Origin: a virus
Reading direction: 5' to 3' (one strand)
IMG/VR virus record: IMGVR_UViG_3300035698_008801
Location: 1 to 33,696 of that record
Length of the DNA: 33,696 bases
In this document: positions 7,639 to 15,714 of the stretch, one piece after another
Numbering within the stretch: position 1 is the stretch's first letter
How the letters are laid out: each line of letters begins with the position of its first letter
Made by a program: the position numbers and the translations under genes
Notes under the pieces: generated by a model
Told to the model about the DNA's origin: nothing
Databases searched by the model: none
The model's input: the letters and a program-made list of their open reading frames with translations, nothing else

Positions 7639-8366
7639 GCTGATGCCCTCATTATCGTGAGTTTGTATATCTTGCTGCTCTTACCGGCTTCTTTTACGCT
7701 CACCCAGATGCCTATCTTAGTCCCTGCGGCACCGAGCGTTATTGAGCCCGATTCAGCGGTGGTCGCAACCACAGTGCCATCAATGAGGATGACCCCCGCA
7801 GCAGCGACAGGCGTTATGTTAACACCGGTCGCAGCAGTCAGAGCAGTCCCGGTGTACTCGTAGGTATCACCCGCGAGCGCAGGGGAAAGGGTTATGACGT
7901 TGTCCGAATCGTCAACGATGGCGAGGAATGTAGTCGTCAATCCAGTGGATTGCGTCGTTATGAGTGTCGGCTTCCCGCTTACCTTGATCGTCGCGCTCAC
8001 TGACACCTTGTCATCGATCGGAGCCGAGGTATCGAAAGCAGTGACATCCCCATTGAAGACCCAAGAAGCCCCCATTGACATCGGAAAGACCATCTCGAAC
8101 TCTCGTCTTGTCCCCGCAAGCATATCTGTCTTCAGCTGGACCTGCCCATAGGCATCGGTCAGGATGAAGTTACCCTCTATCGATAATTCCCCCCCATCCC
8201 TTATGCCTGCGATGTATTCCCTGCAACTGTCATCACTATCATTAGAGGTCACGTCTATCGGGTCAGATGTCATCGACAGCCCAGATAGATTGGTCAGTTC
8301 GGCGATGTGATACCCGGCTCGCAAGAGCTGAGTCCCGAAGCCTGATTCGGCATTGCTGCCAGTCAC
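7635..8366 (-). CDS. Tail tube protein paralogue with extra C-terminal beta domain
   Basis: A 243-residue protein. Residues 1-135 align by eye with the neighbouring tail tube protein: MTGSNAESGFGTQL against MTGSSAFSGFGATL, VTSNDSDDSCREYI against VTSHDSADTCREFI, and both have APIDDKV/APNDDKV then a KISGK-like end. The extra ~105 residues (from about TGLTTTFLAIVDDSD to YKLTIMRASA) form a cadherin-like/Ig-like beta sandwich, often displayed on tail surfaces. The start is GTG after GAGGTGATGAGGC. It may be the main tube subunit with decoration, or a minor variant. Tandem tube paralogues of unequal length suggest mixed or segmental tubes. Confidence 0.75.
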   Translation of the reverse strand: MTGSNAESGFGTQLLRAGYHIAELTNLSGLSMTSDPIDVTSNDSDDSCREYIAGIRDGGELSIEGNFILTDAYGQVQLKTDMLAGTRREFEMVFPMSMGASWVFNGDVTAFDTSAPIDDKVSVSATIKVSGKPTLITTQSTGLTTTFLAIVDDSDNVITLSPALAGDTYEYTGTALTAATGVNITPVAAAGVILIDGTVVATTAESGSITLGAAGTKIGIWVSVKEAGKSSKIYKLTIMRASA

Positions 8367-8377
8367 GCCTCATCACC

Positions 8378-8788
8378 TCACGGGGTCAATGCTACTTTGC
8401 CCGATATCTTCAGCGTGCATTCGAGCGCGACCTTATCGTCATTGGGCGCACCAACCCCGAACGCTGTGACGTGTGCATCGAATACCTGAGCCGCAGCACC
8501 AGTATCAGGATACGTTATCGTGTACGTATCCCTGGTACCCGCGAAGAAATCAGCCTCGAGCGCGACCTGTCCAGTGTCACCAGGAACCCAATTCATCGTG
8601 ATGCTGACCTCGCCACTGTCAATCAGACCCACGATGAATTCCCTGCACGTATCCGCCGAATCATGCGATGTGACATCTGTGGTGTCCCTCGACATATCTG
8701 GTCCAGAGATATCCGTTATCTCTCCGATGGCTTGGGCACCCTTTTTGAGCGTAGCCCCAAAACCGCTAAATGCACTACTTCCAGTCAT
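8378..8788 (-). CDS. Major tail tube protein
   Basis: A 136-residue beta-rich protein with the phage tail tube pattern: ITDISGPDMSRDTTDVTSHD, then EFIVGLIDSGEVSITMNW, then a final ALECTLKISGK strand. The conserved VTSHDS/CREF motif is shared with the next gene, its longer paralogue. It starts with an ATG 5 bases after GGTGAT. A probable promoter lies upstream, so the tube genes may be transcribed strongly on their own. It would assemble as stacked hexamers on the tape measure. Confidence 0.85.
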   Translation of the reverse strand: MTGSSAFSGFGATLKKGAQAIGEITDISGPDMSRDTTDVTSHDSADTCREFIVGLIDSGEVSITMNWVPGDTGQVALEADFFAGTRDTYTITYPDTGAAAQVFDAHVTAFGVGAPNDDKVALECTLKISGKVALTP

Positions 8789-8793
8789 TGTGA

Positions 8794-8841
8794 ATCACCA
8801 ATTGGTTATGATTGTACCTATATCATTCATCCTATTTAATG
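8794..8841 (-). promoter_or_regulatory. Promoter and RBS region of the tail tube genes
   Basis: A TATA-like box (CATTAAATAGG on the - strand, 8832-8842) lies about 48 bases before the ATG at 8788, giving a ~20-base leader. The leader holds a perfect 10-bp palindrome ACCAATTGGT (8797-8806) that touches the GGTGAT RBS (8794-8799). The palindrome could be a protein site or modulate RBS access. The gap 8789-8858 holds nothing else. Confidence 0.5.
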
Positions 8842-8858
8842 TTTGTCAGGGGCCAGGA

Positions 8859-9230
8859 CTATCTCATCATCACACGGAAGTTGACGACGAAGATATGCCT
8901 ATCGTTATCATCGACCCCCAGTGCCTCGGGATACTGATTGGCAAATATCTGAAGATAATATGTCCCATTCAGAAGTGTATTCGCATACCCGTGGAGGGCA
9001 TCATGCACCGCCTTGGCCTTCGCAGCGCCGGTGACATAATCGGAATTACGAATCCTGACCTGTACCCCCGGCTGGGATATCCCTTCGGGCAATGATGGGC
9101 TGCCAGCATATTGGTACGCACACACACTATCATCAGGAGAAGGCGGCATCTGACTGTAGAATAGGTCGGTGCCAGTTGTCCCGATCCCTACGCTCGCGAG
9201 TATCGTGGCGATGTCAACGACAAGTGTCAT
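8859..9230 (-). CDS. Tail terminator / minor capsid protein
   Basis: A 123-residue alpha/beta protein: IATILASVGIGTTGTDLF, then PGVQVRIRNSDYVTGAAKAKAVHDAL, then DNDRHIFVVNFRVMM. This pattern (QVRIR, then a helix with a His-Ala-Leu end, then a final RHI..NFRV strand) is that of the tail terminator/minor capsid family in siphoviruses. The start is the ATG at 9230, overlapping the upstream TGA by ATGA, five codons downstream of the longest possible start. Its position just before the tube genes fits a ring capping the tail tube at the neck. Confidence 0.75.
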   Translation of the reverse strand: MTLVVDIATILASVGIGTTGTDLFYSQMPPSPDDSVCAYQYAGSPSLPEGISQPGVQVRIRNSDYVTGAAKAKAVHDALHGYANTLLNGTYYLQIFANQYPEALGVDDNDRHIFVVNFRVMMR

Positions 9231-9667
9231 AGGATGGCCTCCCATCTCTGTCGCACATATAGGGCGACAGCAGCAGGGATCATAGGGGCCATAGCACGTG
9301 CGGGATTCTCAAGGAACTTCTTGCCGCCTACTTGTGACTTCACCCATCCGGTATCGTTCATGCTTGCCATCGCAGCCTTACGTGCATTGGGAGGGAGGTC
9401 CTTTATCTTAACACCCTCGTGCACCGACGCAGCATAGTTGGCCGGGTAACGTATCCCTACGCTGATGCCGGTCGATGATATGCCACGATATGTGTGAGCA
9501 GTCCCTCTGAGATTGCCCTTGTCCACGGGACACACTTTCCTTGATGCGGTCAAGATGACCTCAGCTTCCTTCATCATGGCCGCTGATATTATCTCAGGTG
9601 TCGCCTTATCTATCATAGAGAGTTTAGCATTGACCTCAGTGATTCCTTTGACCCTGAACCCTGCCAT
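9227..9667 (-). CDS. HK97 gp10-like tail-completion protein
   Basis: A 146-residue protein. The N-terminus GFRVKGITEVNAKLSMIDKA and the block TASRKVCPVDKGNLRGTAHT are the recognised HK97 gp10 / phage tail component signature (a 'P.DtG.Lr' motif). YPANYAASVHEGVK and a C-terminal helix with FLENPARAM follow, as in the family. The start shares its A with the upstream stop (TGATG). It belongs to the neck/connector set, between the head-tail stopper and tail terminator genes. Confidence 0.85.
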   Translation of the reverse strand: MAGFRVKGITEVNAKLSMIDKATPEIISAAMMKEAEVILTASRKVCPVDKGNLRGTAHTYRGISSTGISVGIRYPANYAASVHEGVKIKDLPPNARKAAMASMNDTGWVKSQVGGKKFLENPARAMAPMIPAAVALYVRQRWEAIL

Positions 9668-9981
9668 CAGACATACACCGCCTTGTAATATGAAGAACCA
9701 TCAGGCCCAGGATAATCGTCAACTGATAGTATCCTTGGCTCACTATTATCAGGGAGTTTTATCTTCGATTCGGCATCGACAACAGCAGCACTATCAAGAT
9801 ATATGGTCGCGCTTGACATCACATCCACCCCGTCACGGTCTACTATCTTCTTATTTCGATAAACGACTCTGGCACTCGTGACAGCACCATCACCATATGC
9901 CGCAGCACCTGAAGCACCATAGGCTGATAGGGGATATATCGTGACCGATTGATTCAACAATCCAGCGAGTCCTGCGTGCAT
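9667..9981 (-). CDS. Head-tail connector / stopper-like protein
   Basis: A 104-residue beta-barrel-like protein: LLNQSVTIYPLSAYG, then RVVYRNKKIVDRDGVDVMSSATIYLD, then KLPDNSEPRILSVDDYPGPDGSSYYKAVYV. This order of strands and the final KAVYV match phage head closure/stopper proteins (SPP1 gp16 / lambda FII type) in size and location. The ATG lies 4 bases after the upstream stop. Its neighbours, adaptor and gp10-like protein, support the call; sequence alone is less specific. Confidence 0.7.
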   Translation of the reverse strand: MHAGLAGLLNQSVTIYPLSAYGASGAAAYGDGAVTSARVVYRNKKIVDRDGVDVMSSATIYLDSAAVVDAESKIKLPDNSEPRILSVDDYPGPDGSSYYKAVYV

Positions 9982-9985
9982 GGTA

Positions 9986-10363
9986 TCAGTTGCTCTTCAC
10001 CGCATAATAATCTACTGCGTTCGATCCAGCCGATGTCTCCGCATATTGATCGATTATCCTATATGCCCTGGCATCGAGGGAGGACATGGCAGCAACAGGG
10101 TCATTGTCGATCTGCAAGTCACCCACCTTGAGCTTCCCGATCCCGCCATCGATGACAAGCCTATTGATCGTGATGCTCTGCGCAAGCATCAGGGAAGCAG
10201 ATTTCAATGCACCGGATGAATCATCCCCACTCACATTCAGCAATGCTAATCGGGCATCGACGATCCTATCAGCCTGAGCGATCATGGCCGTCAGGTCAGC
10301 ATCAGATATCCCAGTACTTGTACCGACGAGAACCTTCAATTCGATATTTGTTGCGTAACTCAT
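9986..10363 (-). CDS. Head-tail adaptor (gp6/gp15-like connector)
   Basis: A 125-residue, almost all-helical protein. It opens ATNIELKVLVGTSTGISDADL and continues IAQADRIVDARLALLNV, then LKSASLMLAQSITINRLV, ending with another long helix. This is the layout of HK97 gp6-type adaptor proteins that form a ring under the portal. The RBS is AGGTGATAAC before the ATG. The helical residues ADRIVDARL fit the conserved first-helix pattern. A good match by layout and position. Confidence 0.75.
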   Translation of the reverse strand: MSYATNIELKVLVGTSTGISDADLTAMIAQADRIVDARLALLNVSGDDSSGALKSASLMLAQSITINRLVIDGGIGKLKVGDLQIDNDPVAAMSSLDARAYRIIDQYAETSAGSNAVDYYAVKSN

Positions 10364-10378
10364 GTTATCACCTGGTTA

Positions 10379-10519
10379 TCATGGGGTATCGATGTATTCA
10401 TATTTCATCGCGATGTGGATCTTATCAGCGGCCCCGCCCGCGGTCTCAGTGTAAGTGAGTGTCATCGTCTCAGTCGCAGCGATCCAATCATCTATGTCAT
10501 GTATGCAACCGTTAGTCAT
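10379..10519 (-). CDS. Small unknown protein (46 residues)
   Basis: A 46-codon gene starting by ATGA overlap with the stop of the large LamG protein and ending 15 bases before the adaptor start. The sequence begins MTNGCIHDIDDWIAATETMT and ends KYEYIDTP. No family was recognised. It probably forms two short helices and a strand. Tight coupling and codon use like its neighbours support it being real; a neck or LamG-protein partner role is possible. Confidence 0.55.
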   Translation of the reverse strand: MTNGCIHDIDDWIAATETMTLTYTETAGGAADKIHIAMKYEYIDTP

Positions 10520-12600
10520 AGCGCCCCACCTACCAGACGCCTGGCCCAATTCGCCAGGATGTTAAACGAGAACGTCCTGTCCCACACCCCGCACGCTGCT
10601 ATCTGCCCGTTGAAGGGGTAAGTACTCGTACCGTCAACGGCCAACTTGACCCTTCCCAGATATGTCTGGATCCCTGCTTGGTTCGTCATACGAGTGCCTG
10701 TCAAAGTCTGTGCTGAATGGAGGACTGACCCTCCTTCCTCGCAGGCGGTCATCGTGATGCTCTTGCTCTCGACCGTGATGAACGCAGCAACCCATCTCTC
10801 AGCAGTGAATCCAGCCAACACTTTCGTTTCAACTGTAGTACCATCCCCGACACCGAGGGTGGCATATATTTCGCCCCCTGTCTTGACCCCGATGCTGAAG
10901 TCATGTCCTACTGCATTGTCCTGTCGCCCTATGGCCGCGAATGTCCCGGTATAAGTGTCAGGTCGCATCAGCACCATGATGGTATTCCCCGGCGCATAAT
11001 AGTCATCGTCGAGAATAGTCAGAACCTCATCATCAGTCCCATCGAAGTCCATCACATTCCCATATCTGCTTGTGCTTGCGATGCTCGGTGCTGTCGAACT
11101 ATCAGCGATGAGAACCGCATCATCGAATGAATCGTCATAGATGCGTTGTGCCCTGGCTGACATCATGGCTGATAGTGTGTGGATCTCATCGAACGATAAT
11201 AGCCCGTACTTGCTGACATCGTAGACATCACCATCCAAATACGAAGTCCCATCAGAACCTATCAAAAAAGATGCAGCGTTGGTCATCGTATCAACATCCC
11301 CGATAGTCCCTACGGGTGTGACTGTGTCATACGCTCCATCCACGAGAATCGTTGCCCCGACGTCCCTATCTACGTTGATGATGATGTCATGCGCTGTGCT
11401 GTCATCTATCGCTGTATCACCGGTCGCCGTGAACGTATCCGTCCCATCACCTATAGTGAGCATGACAAGTCCAGCAGTCGTGATGTCAACCTTATAGCCA
11501 ATGCCTGAGGCATCCATCTTACGAATGATTGGCATCGCCCCACCTGATGTGTCGGTGCTGGTCGCTGATATGGTGAGCGCAAAGTCATTGGTCGTGACGT
11601 CGAAGGAATCACCGGCATCGACATATTGTCCATAATCTGCGTCGAACGTCATCCCCGTCCCACGAGGCCCTGATGCACTGTCGGGGGTTGGTGCTGAGCC
11701 CTTAAGAATGTAAATCTTATCCGAGTCACGATCGCAATTGATTAGATTCGCCCCATCGAATGCGAGGCCCGTTGGGGCACTACTAGGGCTATCAAAACTA
11801 CTCGTTATCGTGTCAGTGACACCTTCATGAATGTAAATCTTATCCGAGCCAGAATCGCAACTGATTAGATTCGTCCCGTCGAACGTGAGGCCTACCGGAT
11901 CAGTACTCGGACTCGCGAAACTACTCGTTATCGTGTCAGTGACACCATCATGGACGTAAATCTTATCCGTGCCATAATCACAACTGATCAGATTCGTCCC
12001 ATCGAACGCTAGGCCGTACGGGTTAACAACAGGGCTGGCGAAACTACTCGTTATCGTGTCAGTGACACCTTCATGAATGTAAATCTTGTCACCATAAGAA
12101 TCGCAACTGATGAGATTCGTCCCATCGAATGCGAGGCCAGAAGGGAGACTACCAGGGCTATCAAAACTACTCGTTATCGTGTCAGTGACACCTTCATGAA
12201 TGTAAATCTTATCCGCGTCAGAATCACAACTGATTAGATTCGTCCCGTCGAACGTGAGGCCGTACAGGTTAATAGCAGGGCTGGCGAAACTACTGTCCTC
12301 TACGTATATGGCAAACTTTGGGGTGGCATCGGTCGCACCGCTGCTATCGGGGAAGTTCTCGATTTTGGAATCGCGAACCGTTGACAGGTCATAAGATGCA
12401 ACTGGCTTGGGGAATCCCGGGATGCCTGTACCTGATGGGTCTGCATCCGATAGGCTGCGATAGTATCCAGCAGGGACTCCTGCAACATAAAGTCGAGAGT
12501 CACGCATCAACCAATCACGGACATCACGAGGGTCATGCGGCATATCGTTTATAGGCCCATTGATAGGCGATGCCTTGACATGGCTGCGATTCGATGACAC
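10516..12600 (-). CDS. Large virion surface protein with propeller-like repeats and two LamG domains
   Basis: A 694-residue protein, beta throughout. Residues about 100-305 are five 41-residue repeats (GLTFDGTNLISCDS, then DKIYIHEGVTDTITSSF), which look like blades of a small beta-propeller. Two concanavalin/LamG-like domains follow: about 310-490 (MTFDADYGQYVDAGDSFD, DYGLLSF-type end) and 500-690 (VMDFDGTDDEVLTILDDDYY, GQIAACGVWDRTFS). The start is a GTG with GGTGAT close upstream. It lies between capsid and connector genes, so it could be a head or neck fibre that binds host glycans; that is inference. There is no signal peptide. Confidence 0.7.
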   Translation of the reverse strand: MSSNRSHVKASPINGPINDMPHDPRDVRDWLMRDSRLYVAGVPAGYYRSLSDADPSGTGIPGFPKPVASYDLSTVRDSKIENFPDSSGATDATPKFAIYVEDSSFASPAINLYGLTFDGTNLISCDSDADKIYIHEGVTDTITSSFDSPGSLPSGLAFDGTNLISCDSYGDKIYIHEGVTDTITSSFASPVVNPYGLAFDGTNLISCDYGTDKIYVHDGVTDTITSSFASPSTDPVGLTFDGTNLISCDSGSDKIYIHEGVTDTITSSFDSPSSAPTGLAFDGANLINCDRDSDKIYILKGSAPTPDSASGPRGTGMTFDADYGQYVDAGDSFDVTTNDFALTISATSTDTSGGAMPIIRKMDASGIGYKVDITTAGLVMLTIGDGTDTFTATGDTAIDDSTAHDIIINVDRDVGATILVDGAYDTVTPVGTIGDVDTMTNAASFLIGSDGTSYLDGDVYDVSKYGLLSFDEIHTLSAMMSARAQRIYDDSFDDAVLIADSSTAPSIASTSRYGNVMDFDGTDDEVLTILDDDYYAPGNTIMVLMRPDTYTGTFAAIGRQDNAVGHDFSIGVKTGGEIYATLGVGDGTTVETKVLAGFTAERWVAAFITVESKSITMTACEEGGSVLHSAQTLTGTRMTNQAGIQTYLGRVKLAVDGTSTYPFNGQIAACGVWDRTFSFNILANWARRLVGGAL
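11690..12300 (-). repeat. Five 123-bp tandem repeats in the LamG protein gene
   Basis: Blocks such as CTCGTTATCGTGTCAGTGAC and TTCATGAATGTAAATCTTAT recur every 123 bp. The copies differ mainly at two loops (CDSDAD, CDSYGD, CDYGTD, CDSGSD, CDRDSD). Near-identical DNA between copies indicates recent amplification or gene conversion with variation focused at one loop per blade. Confidence 0.9.
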
Positions 12601-12604
12601 ACTA

Positions 12605-13039
12605 TCACCGACGCGCGAACTTGTGGCTTATCTCAGCGTTAACGACAGTGGCGGCATAAATAGCGTCCCCATTATCGACCTGGATACACTTGATGGCATA
12701 CATCCCTCGCAGGTCCACTGACTCACTCTTGACCGCCTTGGTCGTCCCATTGAGGTCAACGCTAATGGTGAAGTCTGCGGTGGTAGGATACGTGGCCCCA
12801 TAGCCCGCAATGCAAGCGAAGGAGAACGTAACGGCCCCAGCAGCCGAAACATCGGCACCTGTAGCGTACACGGATATCCTACCGAAGTCAGCGGGAATCA
12901 CGGGGATAACACTGCTGTCAGTCGCATAGGGCGAGCCTGCGGCTATCGATGCCACATCGGGCGCGTAGAAGTCTTCGACATCGTATTGCAGATACCTGCC
13001 TGGCCGTGCACCTGAATCATCGTCAGTAGTATATGGCAT
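12605..13039 (-). CDS. Unknown beta-rich virion protein (possible capsid accessory)
   Basis: A 144-residue protein. After a polar start (MPYTTDDDSGARPGRYLQYD) come Ala/Gly/Val-rich strands typical of small jelly-roll virion proteins (ISVYATGADVSAAGAVTFSFA, TADFTISVDLNG). The ATG shares its A with the upstream TAA (TAATG). Downstream of the major capsid gene and upstream of the LamG protein, it may be a decoration or adaptor for that protein. No family was recognised. Confidence 0.55.
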   Translation of the reverse strand: MPYTTDDDSGARPGRYLQYDVEDFYAPDVASIAAGSPYATDSSVIPVIPADFGRISVYATGADVSAAGAVTFSFACIAGYGATYPTTADFTISVDLNGTTKAVKSESVDLRGMYAIKCIQVDNGDAIYAATVVNAEISHKFARR

Positions 13040-13275
13040 TATAGCACCTCATCACTCCGGATGTCAAAGACATCTTGTTTAGATTTTGTGTTCGCATCGA
13101 TCGGGGCAGAATCGATTAGGAATGCTTCGTCTCGACAATCGGGAGTCCCCAACGTGTCTGTTATCTCATAATATGCAATCTCCCAATCAGTAGCATTACG
13201 CTTGTCACGCGCATACTTCTCGCGTCCCTCTGCATATTCCTTTGATAGATATTTGGCGTTGCTCGATGTCAGCAT
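13039..13275 (-). CDS. Small unknown charged protein after the major capsid gene
   Basis: A 78-residue protein rich in Lys, Asp and Glu. An N-terminal helix (NAKYLSKEYAEGREKYARDKRN) is followed by WEIAYYEITDTLGTPDCRDEAFLID. No family was recognised. In front of its ATG, between 13276 and 13318, the - strand has CCCCTTTTGGGG, which can fold into a 4-bp hairpin and also supplies the G-rich RBS. It may be a head completion or chaperone protein, from position only. Confidence 0.5.
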   Translation of the reverse strand: MLTSSNAKYLSKEYAEGREKYARDKRNATDWEIAYYEITDTLGTPDCRDEAFLIDSAPIDANTKSKQDVFDIRSDEVL

Positions 13276-13318
13276 ATCACGTAGCCCCCAAAAGGGGTAA
13301 AGGGTTTAGTCTATCTCA

Positions 13319-14305
13319 TCAGTACTCGATACGACAGATAGCGTCGGCGTTGAGATACCCGACATCCATGCGCATCTGAACGACGCCACCAACGAGGTCG
13401 CGGATAACGTCATCGTGTCTCTTGAATGAGATGTCCTGCCTCATTCCGATGGCCGCAGCCCTATCCTTCTGATAGACGAGCGCGCCAATCTCACCGTTCG
13501 CTGCGTAGCCCCAGACATAGGTATCGGAATCATCATCGACAGTTGTCGAATGCGCCTCCAGGCCCATCAGACCCTTGGGGGCACGACCGGTCTTGAGGAC
13601 TTCGTCGCCGCCATAGAAGCCCGTGGGGACATACTCCAAGAGTATCTTACCCTCGAACTCAGGGTGCATGACAATCATATCAGGCATGAAATTAGCGGTC
13701 TGGACCTTCGTCATAGCGCTGGCTATGGCGTCCAGCCCAAACGTAGTAGCCTCCCCATCGTACTCAAGACCCGCATTGTCCAGCATCTCGGTGAGTGCGA
13801 GCTGATTGAGCGTGTTCTCCGCTCTGGCTCCCTGATACCTCACCTGCCTGGCCATGAGGTCATACTGACAATCTGTCACCATGTCCTCCGTGATACCGAT
13901 ACGAGCAGGGTAACGCTTGGCCGTCAAGGTCTGACTGGAGAACTCCTCGTTGTCATATGGCGCCTCCGCACCCTCACTGGCCTCGGCGATGTAATCGGAC
14001 GAGCCACCGACCGGGACCTGGAGGGTCTTAGCGTTCATCTTGTATATCGGGAGGGCATTCCGGAAGCACACCTTGGGCTGCGCGCCTTCCATGATGGTGG
14101 CGAACATCTCAGTGACTAACAGGTCACCCGACTCGGCTGACTCCGTCAACAGCAACTCTCGATAGCTGTTCTCCCTCACCCCATACGCTCTGGTGACAGG
14201 GTCGAAGTCATACATCTTCTCGGGGATGGCATTGATGAGCGTCTCGCGCTCATTGCTCTCAGGGTTCGCATCAATAGCGAGCATCTTCTCGAATAGCTTA
14301 GTCAT
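13319..14305 (-). CDS. Major capsid protein, HK97 fold
   Basis: A 328-residue protein. The pattern LPIYKMNAKTLQVPVGGSSDYIAEASEGAEAP, then TLTAKRYPARIGITEDMVTD (E-loop and P-domain of HK97-like capsids) and DMIVMHPEFEGKILLEY (A-domain), then a C-terminal QDISFKRHDDVIRDLVGGVVQMR is characteristic. The first ~60 residues are helical and may be a scaffold-like part, cleaved or not. The RBS is AGGTGAT. The preceding genes are protease/scaffold and cement protein, the standard order. Confidence 0.9.
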   Translation of the reverse strand: MTKLFEKMLAIDANPESNERETLINAIPEKMYDFDPVTRAYGVRENSYRELLLTESAESGDLLVTEMFATIMEGAQPKVCFRNALPIYKMNAKTLQVPVGGSSDYIAEASEGAEAPYDNEEFSSQTLTAKRYPARIGITEDMVTDCQYDLMARQVRYQGARAENTLNQLALTEMLDNAGLEYDGEATTFGLDAIASAMTKVQTANFMPDMIVMHPEFEGKILLEYVPTGFYGGDEVLKTGRAPKGLMGLEAHSTTVDDDSDTYVWGYAANGEIGALVYQKDRAAAIGMRQDISFKRHDDVIRDLVGGVVQMRMDVGYLNADAICRIEY

Positions 14306-14324
14306 ATCAAATCACCTCACCCGC

Positions 14325-14768
14325 TCAGGCCGCCGCCTTCTGTACCAGACTCGGCCTAACGATGATGGCCCCATGCCCATTAGCACCGATATCCTCTATG
14401 GCCACACCGACGAGGTCTGTGGCAGTAGCCGTGACGACAGCCACCTTGACGCATCCGCCGAGCGAACAGTCGTCAGCCATGACATAATCACCAGTATCGA
14501 TAGCAGCACCAGCACCTTCTACGACTTCGCATATCGACCCGTCGAGCGCGACAGTGACGACCCCACCGGATGCAGCCGTGGTGGTAGCAACACCGAGGGC
14601 ACCTACCGTAGTACCTGTGATGACAGGCTCGACCGTCTTAGATACACCTGTAGCATTGAATCCTACGACCATGCCCATCGTGATATCATCACCAGCTGTG
14701 AAGGTCCACGTCGGACCATTGTTATATATCACCTGTGCAAGTGTCGGGAATGTAGCAGTATCTGCCAT
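14325..14768 (-). CDS. Capsid cement / decoration protein (DUF2190-like)
   Basis: A 147-residue, Gly/Ala/Val/Thr-rich beta protein: GDDITMGMVVGFNATG, then TVGALGVATTTAASGGVVTVALDG, then IDTGDYVMAD and LVGVAIEDIGANGHGAIIVRP. These turns are the DUF2190 capsid-cement pattern. It starts one base after the upstream TAA, with GAGGTGG as RBS, and lies just before the major capsid gene. It would trimerise on the capsid surface, by family knowledge. Confidence 0.75.
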   Translation of the reverse strand: MADTATFPTLAQVIYNNGPTWTFTAGDDITMGMVVGFNATGVSKTVEPVITGTTVGALGVATTTAASGGVVTVALDGSICEVVEGAGAAIDTGDYVMADDCSLGGCVKVAVVTATATDLVGVAIEDIGANGHGAIIVRPSLVQKAAA

Positions 14769-14769
14769 A

Positions 14770-15633
14770 TTACCACCTCATCGTGACATACTCTCCACGG
14801 GTCCCGATAGTCGGAGACCATGCAGGGGTTTTCACTTCGTTTCGCCGCTCGGACTCGCCCTTGGGCGGCATCTCAGTGTCCTCGATGACCTTCAGTCTTA
14901 CCTCAAGCTCCTTGATGACAGCATCCTGGCTCTCAACGATCGAGGAAAGCTCCTTGATCGCATCAACCTTGAGCGTGTCAGCGAGCGATGCCTTGAGCTG
15001 TCCATCGAAGTTGGCGGATAGCTCCTTCTTCGCATCGCCTATCTTTGCATTTATCTCTGTCTCATCCATATTCTCACCCTCATCGATGGGTTGCTCATCC
15101 CGTATCACCCCGCCATCCGATGCCTCGAATGTGCAGGTCGTGCAAGCCCCTCTATTCACGATGGCCGCACCGGTGAATGTTAGATCCGTCGCCTCATACC
15201 AATTGTTCGCGGCGTCCCAATGTTCCGTTCCCATCAGTTCGCTCGAGACATAATTGACCAGCCCGGCCTCAACGAGTGCCGCAACATCCTTGGATTTCTG
15301 AGTCATGCAGTGGATGTTGATATCAGCGACAACGGCATCAACGAGGAATCGGAAGTTATCGGCAATCCCTACCTTGTCAGTTATGCTTCGAGACATCCCG
15401 CCCGGATGCCTCGACCAAATCCCATTGTCTACCCAATTGCCAGCATTGGCTCGAAGGAGTTCTGGGGAATAGTGGCACGCTGTCTTCTGTAGTGAATCGG
15501 TCCACGTCCCACTCGCCAGCATCCTGGCATCGCGAATGGTCAATGAACCGTCAGCGTTGCGGACCTTGTTCCCGACCCCTGGCAGGTCAAGGCGATATTC
15601 TCGCTTGATGTCATCGCTCTTAAGATGTGGCAT
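14770..15633 (-). CDS. Capsid maturation protease fused to scaffold
   Basis: A 287-residue protein. The N-terminal ~165 residues look like a prohead protease: ARMLASGTWTDS, then WSRHPGGMSRSITDKVG with a candidate catalytic His, and GLVNYVSSELMG with a candidate Ser. The C-terminal ~100 residues form a Lys/Glu-rich coiled coil (DETEINAKIGDAKKELSANF to VIKELEVRLKVIED), the usual scaffold tail of such fusions. A short insert has Cys residues (GACTTCTF). A TATA box lies 34 bases upstream. Catalytic residues are proposed by position, not proven. Confidence 0.75.
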   Translation of the reverse strand: MPHLKSDDIKREYRLDLPGVGNKVRNADGSLTIRDARMLASGTWTDSLQKTACHYSPELLRANAGNWVDNGIWSRHPGGMSRSITDKVGIADNFRFLVDAVVADINIHCMTQKSKDVAALVEAGLVNYVSSELMGTEHWDAANNWYEATDLTFTGAAIVNRGACTTCTFEASDGGVIRDEQPIDEGENMDETEINAKIGDAKKELSANFDGQLKASLADTLKVDAIKELSSIVESQDAVIKELEVRLKVIEDTEMPPKGESERRNEVKTPAWSPTIGTRGEYVTMRW

Positions 15634-15660
15634 GATATGTTTTACATATAACCCTCATGC

Positions 15661-15672
15661 TATTTATATTTT
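15661..15672 (-). promoter_or_regulatory. TATA promoter of the capsid operon
   Basis: AATATAAATAGC on the - strand is centred about 34 bases before the ATG at 15633, predicting a leader of about 8 bases with little room for an RBS. The gap 15634-15714 is AT-rich and holds no other clear feature. Confidence 0.55.
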
Positions 15673-15714
15673 GCTGAAGAATGAGAATATGTGTAAGAGG
15701 TTTGATAGGATTCC

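Noticed and set aside
8797-8806. ACCAATTGGT palindrome as an independent operator
   Set aside because: A single 10-bp palindrome in AT-rich DNA can be chance; kept only as a note in the promoter entry.
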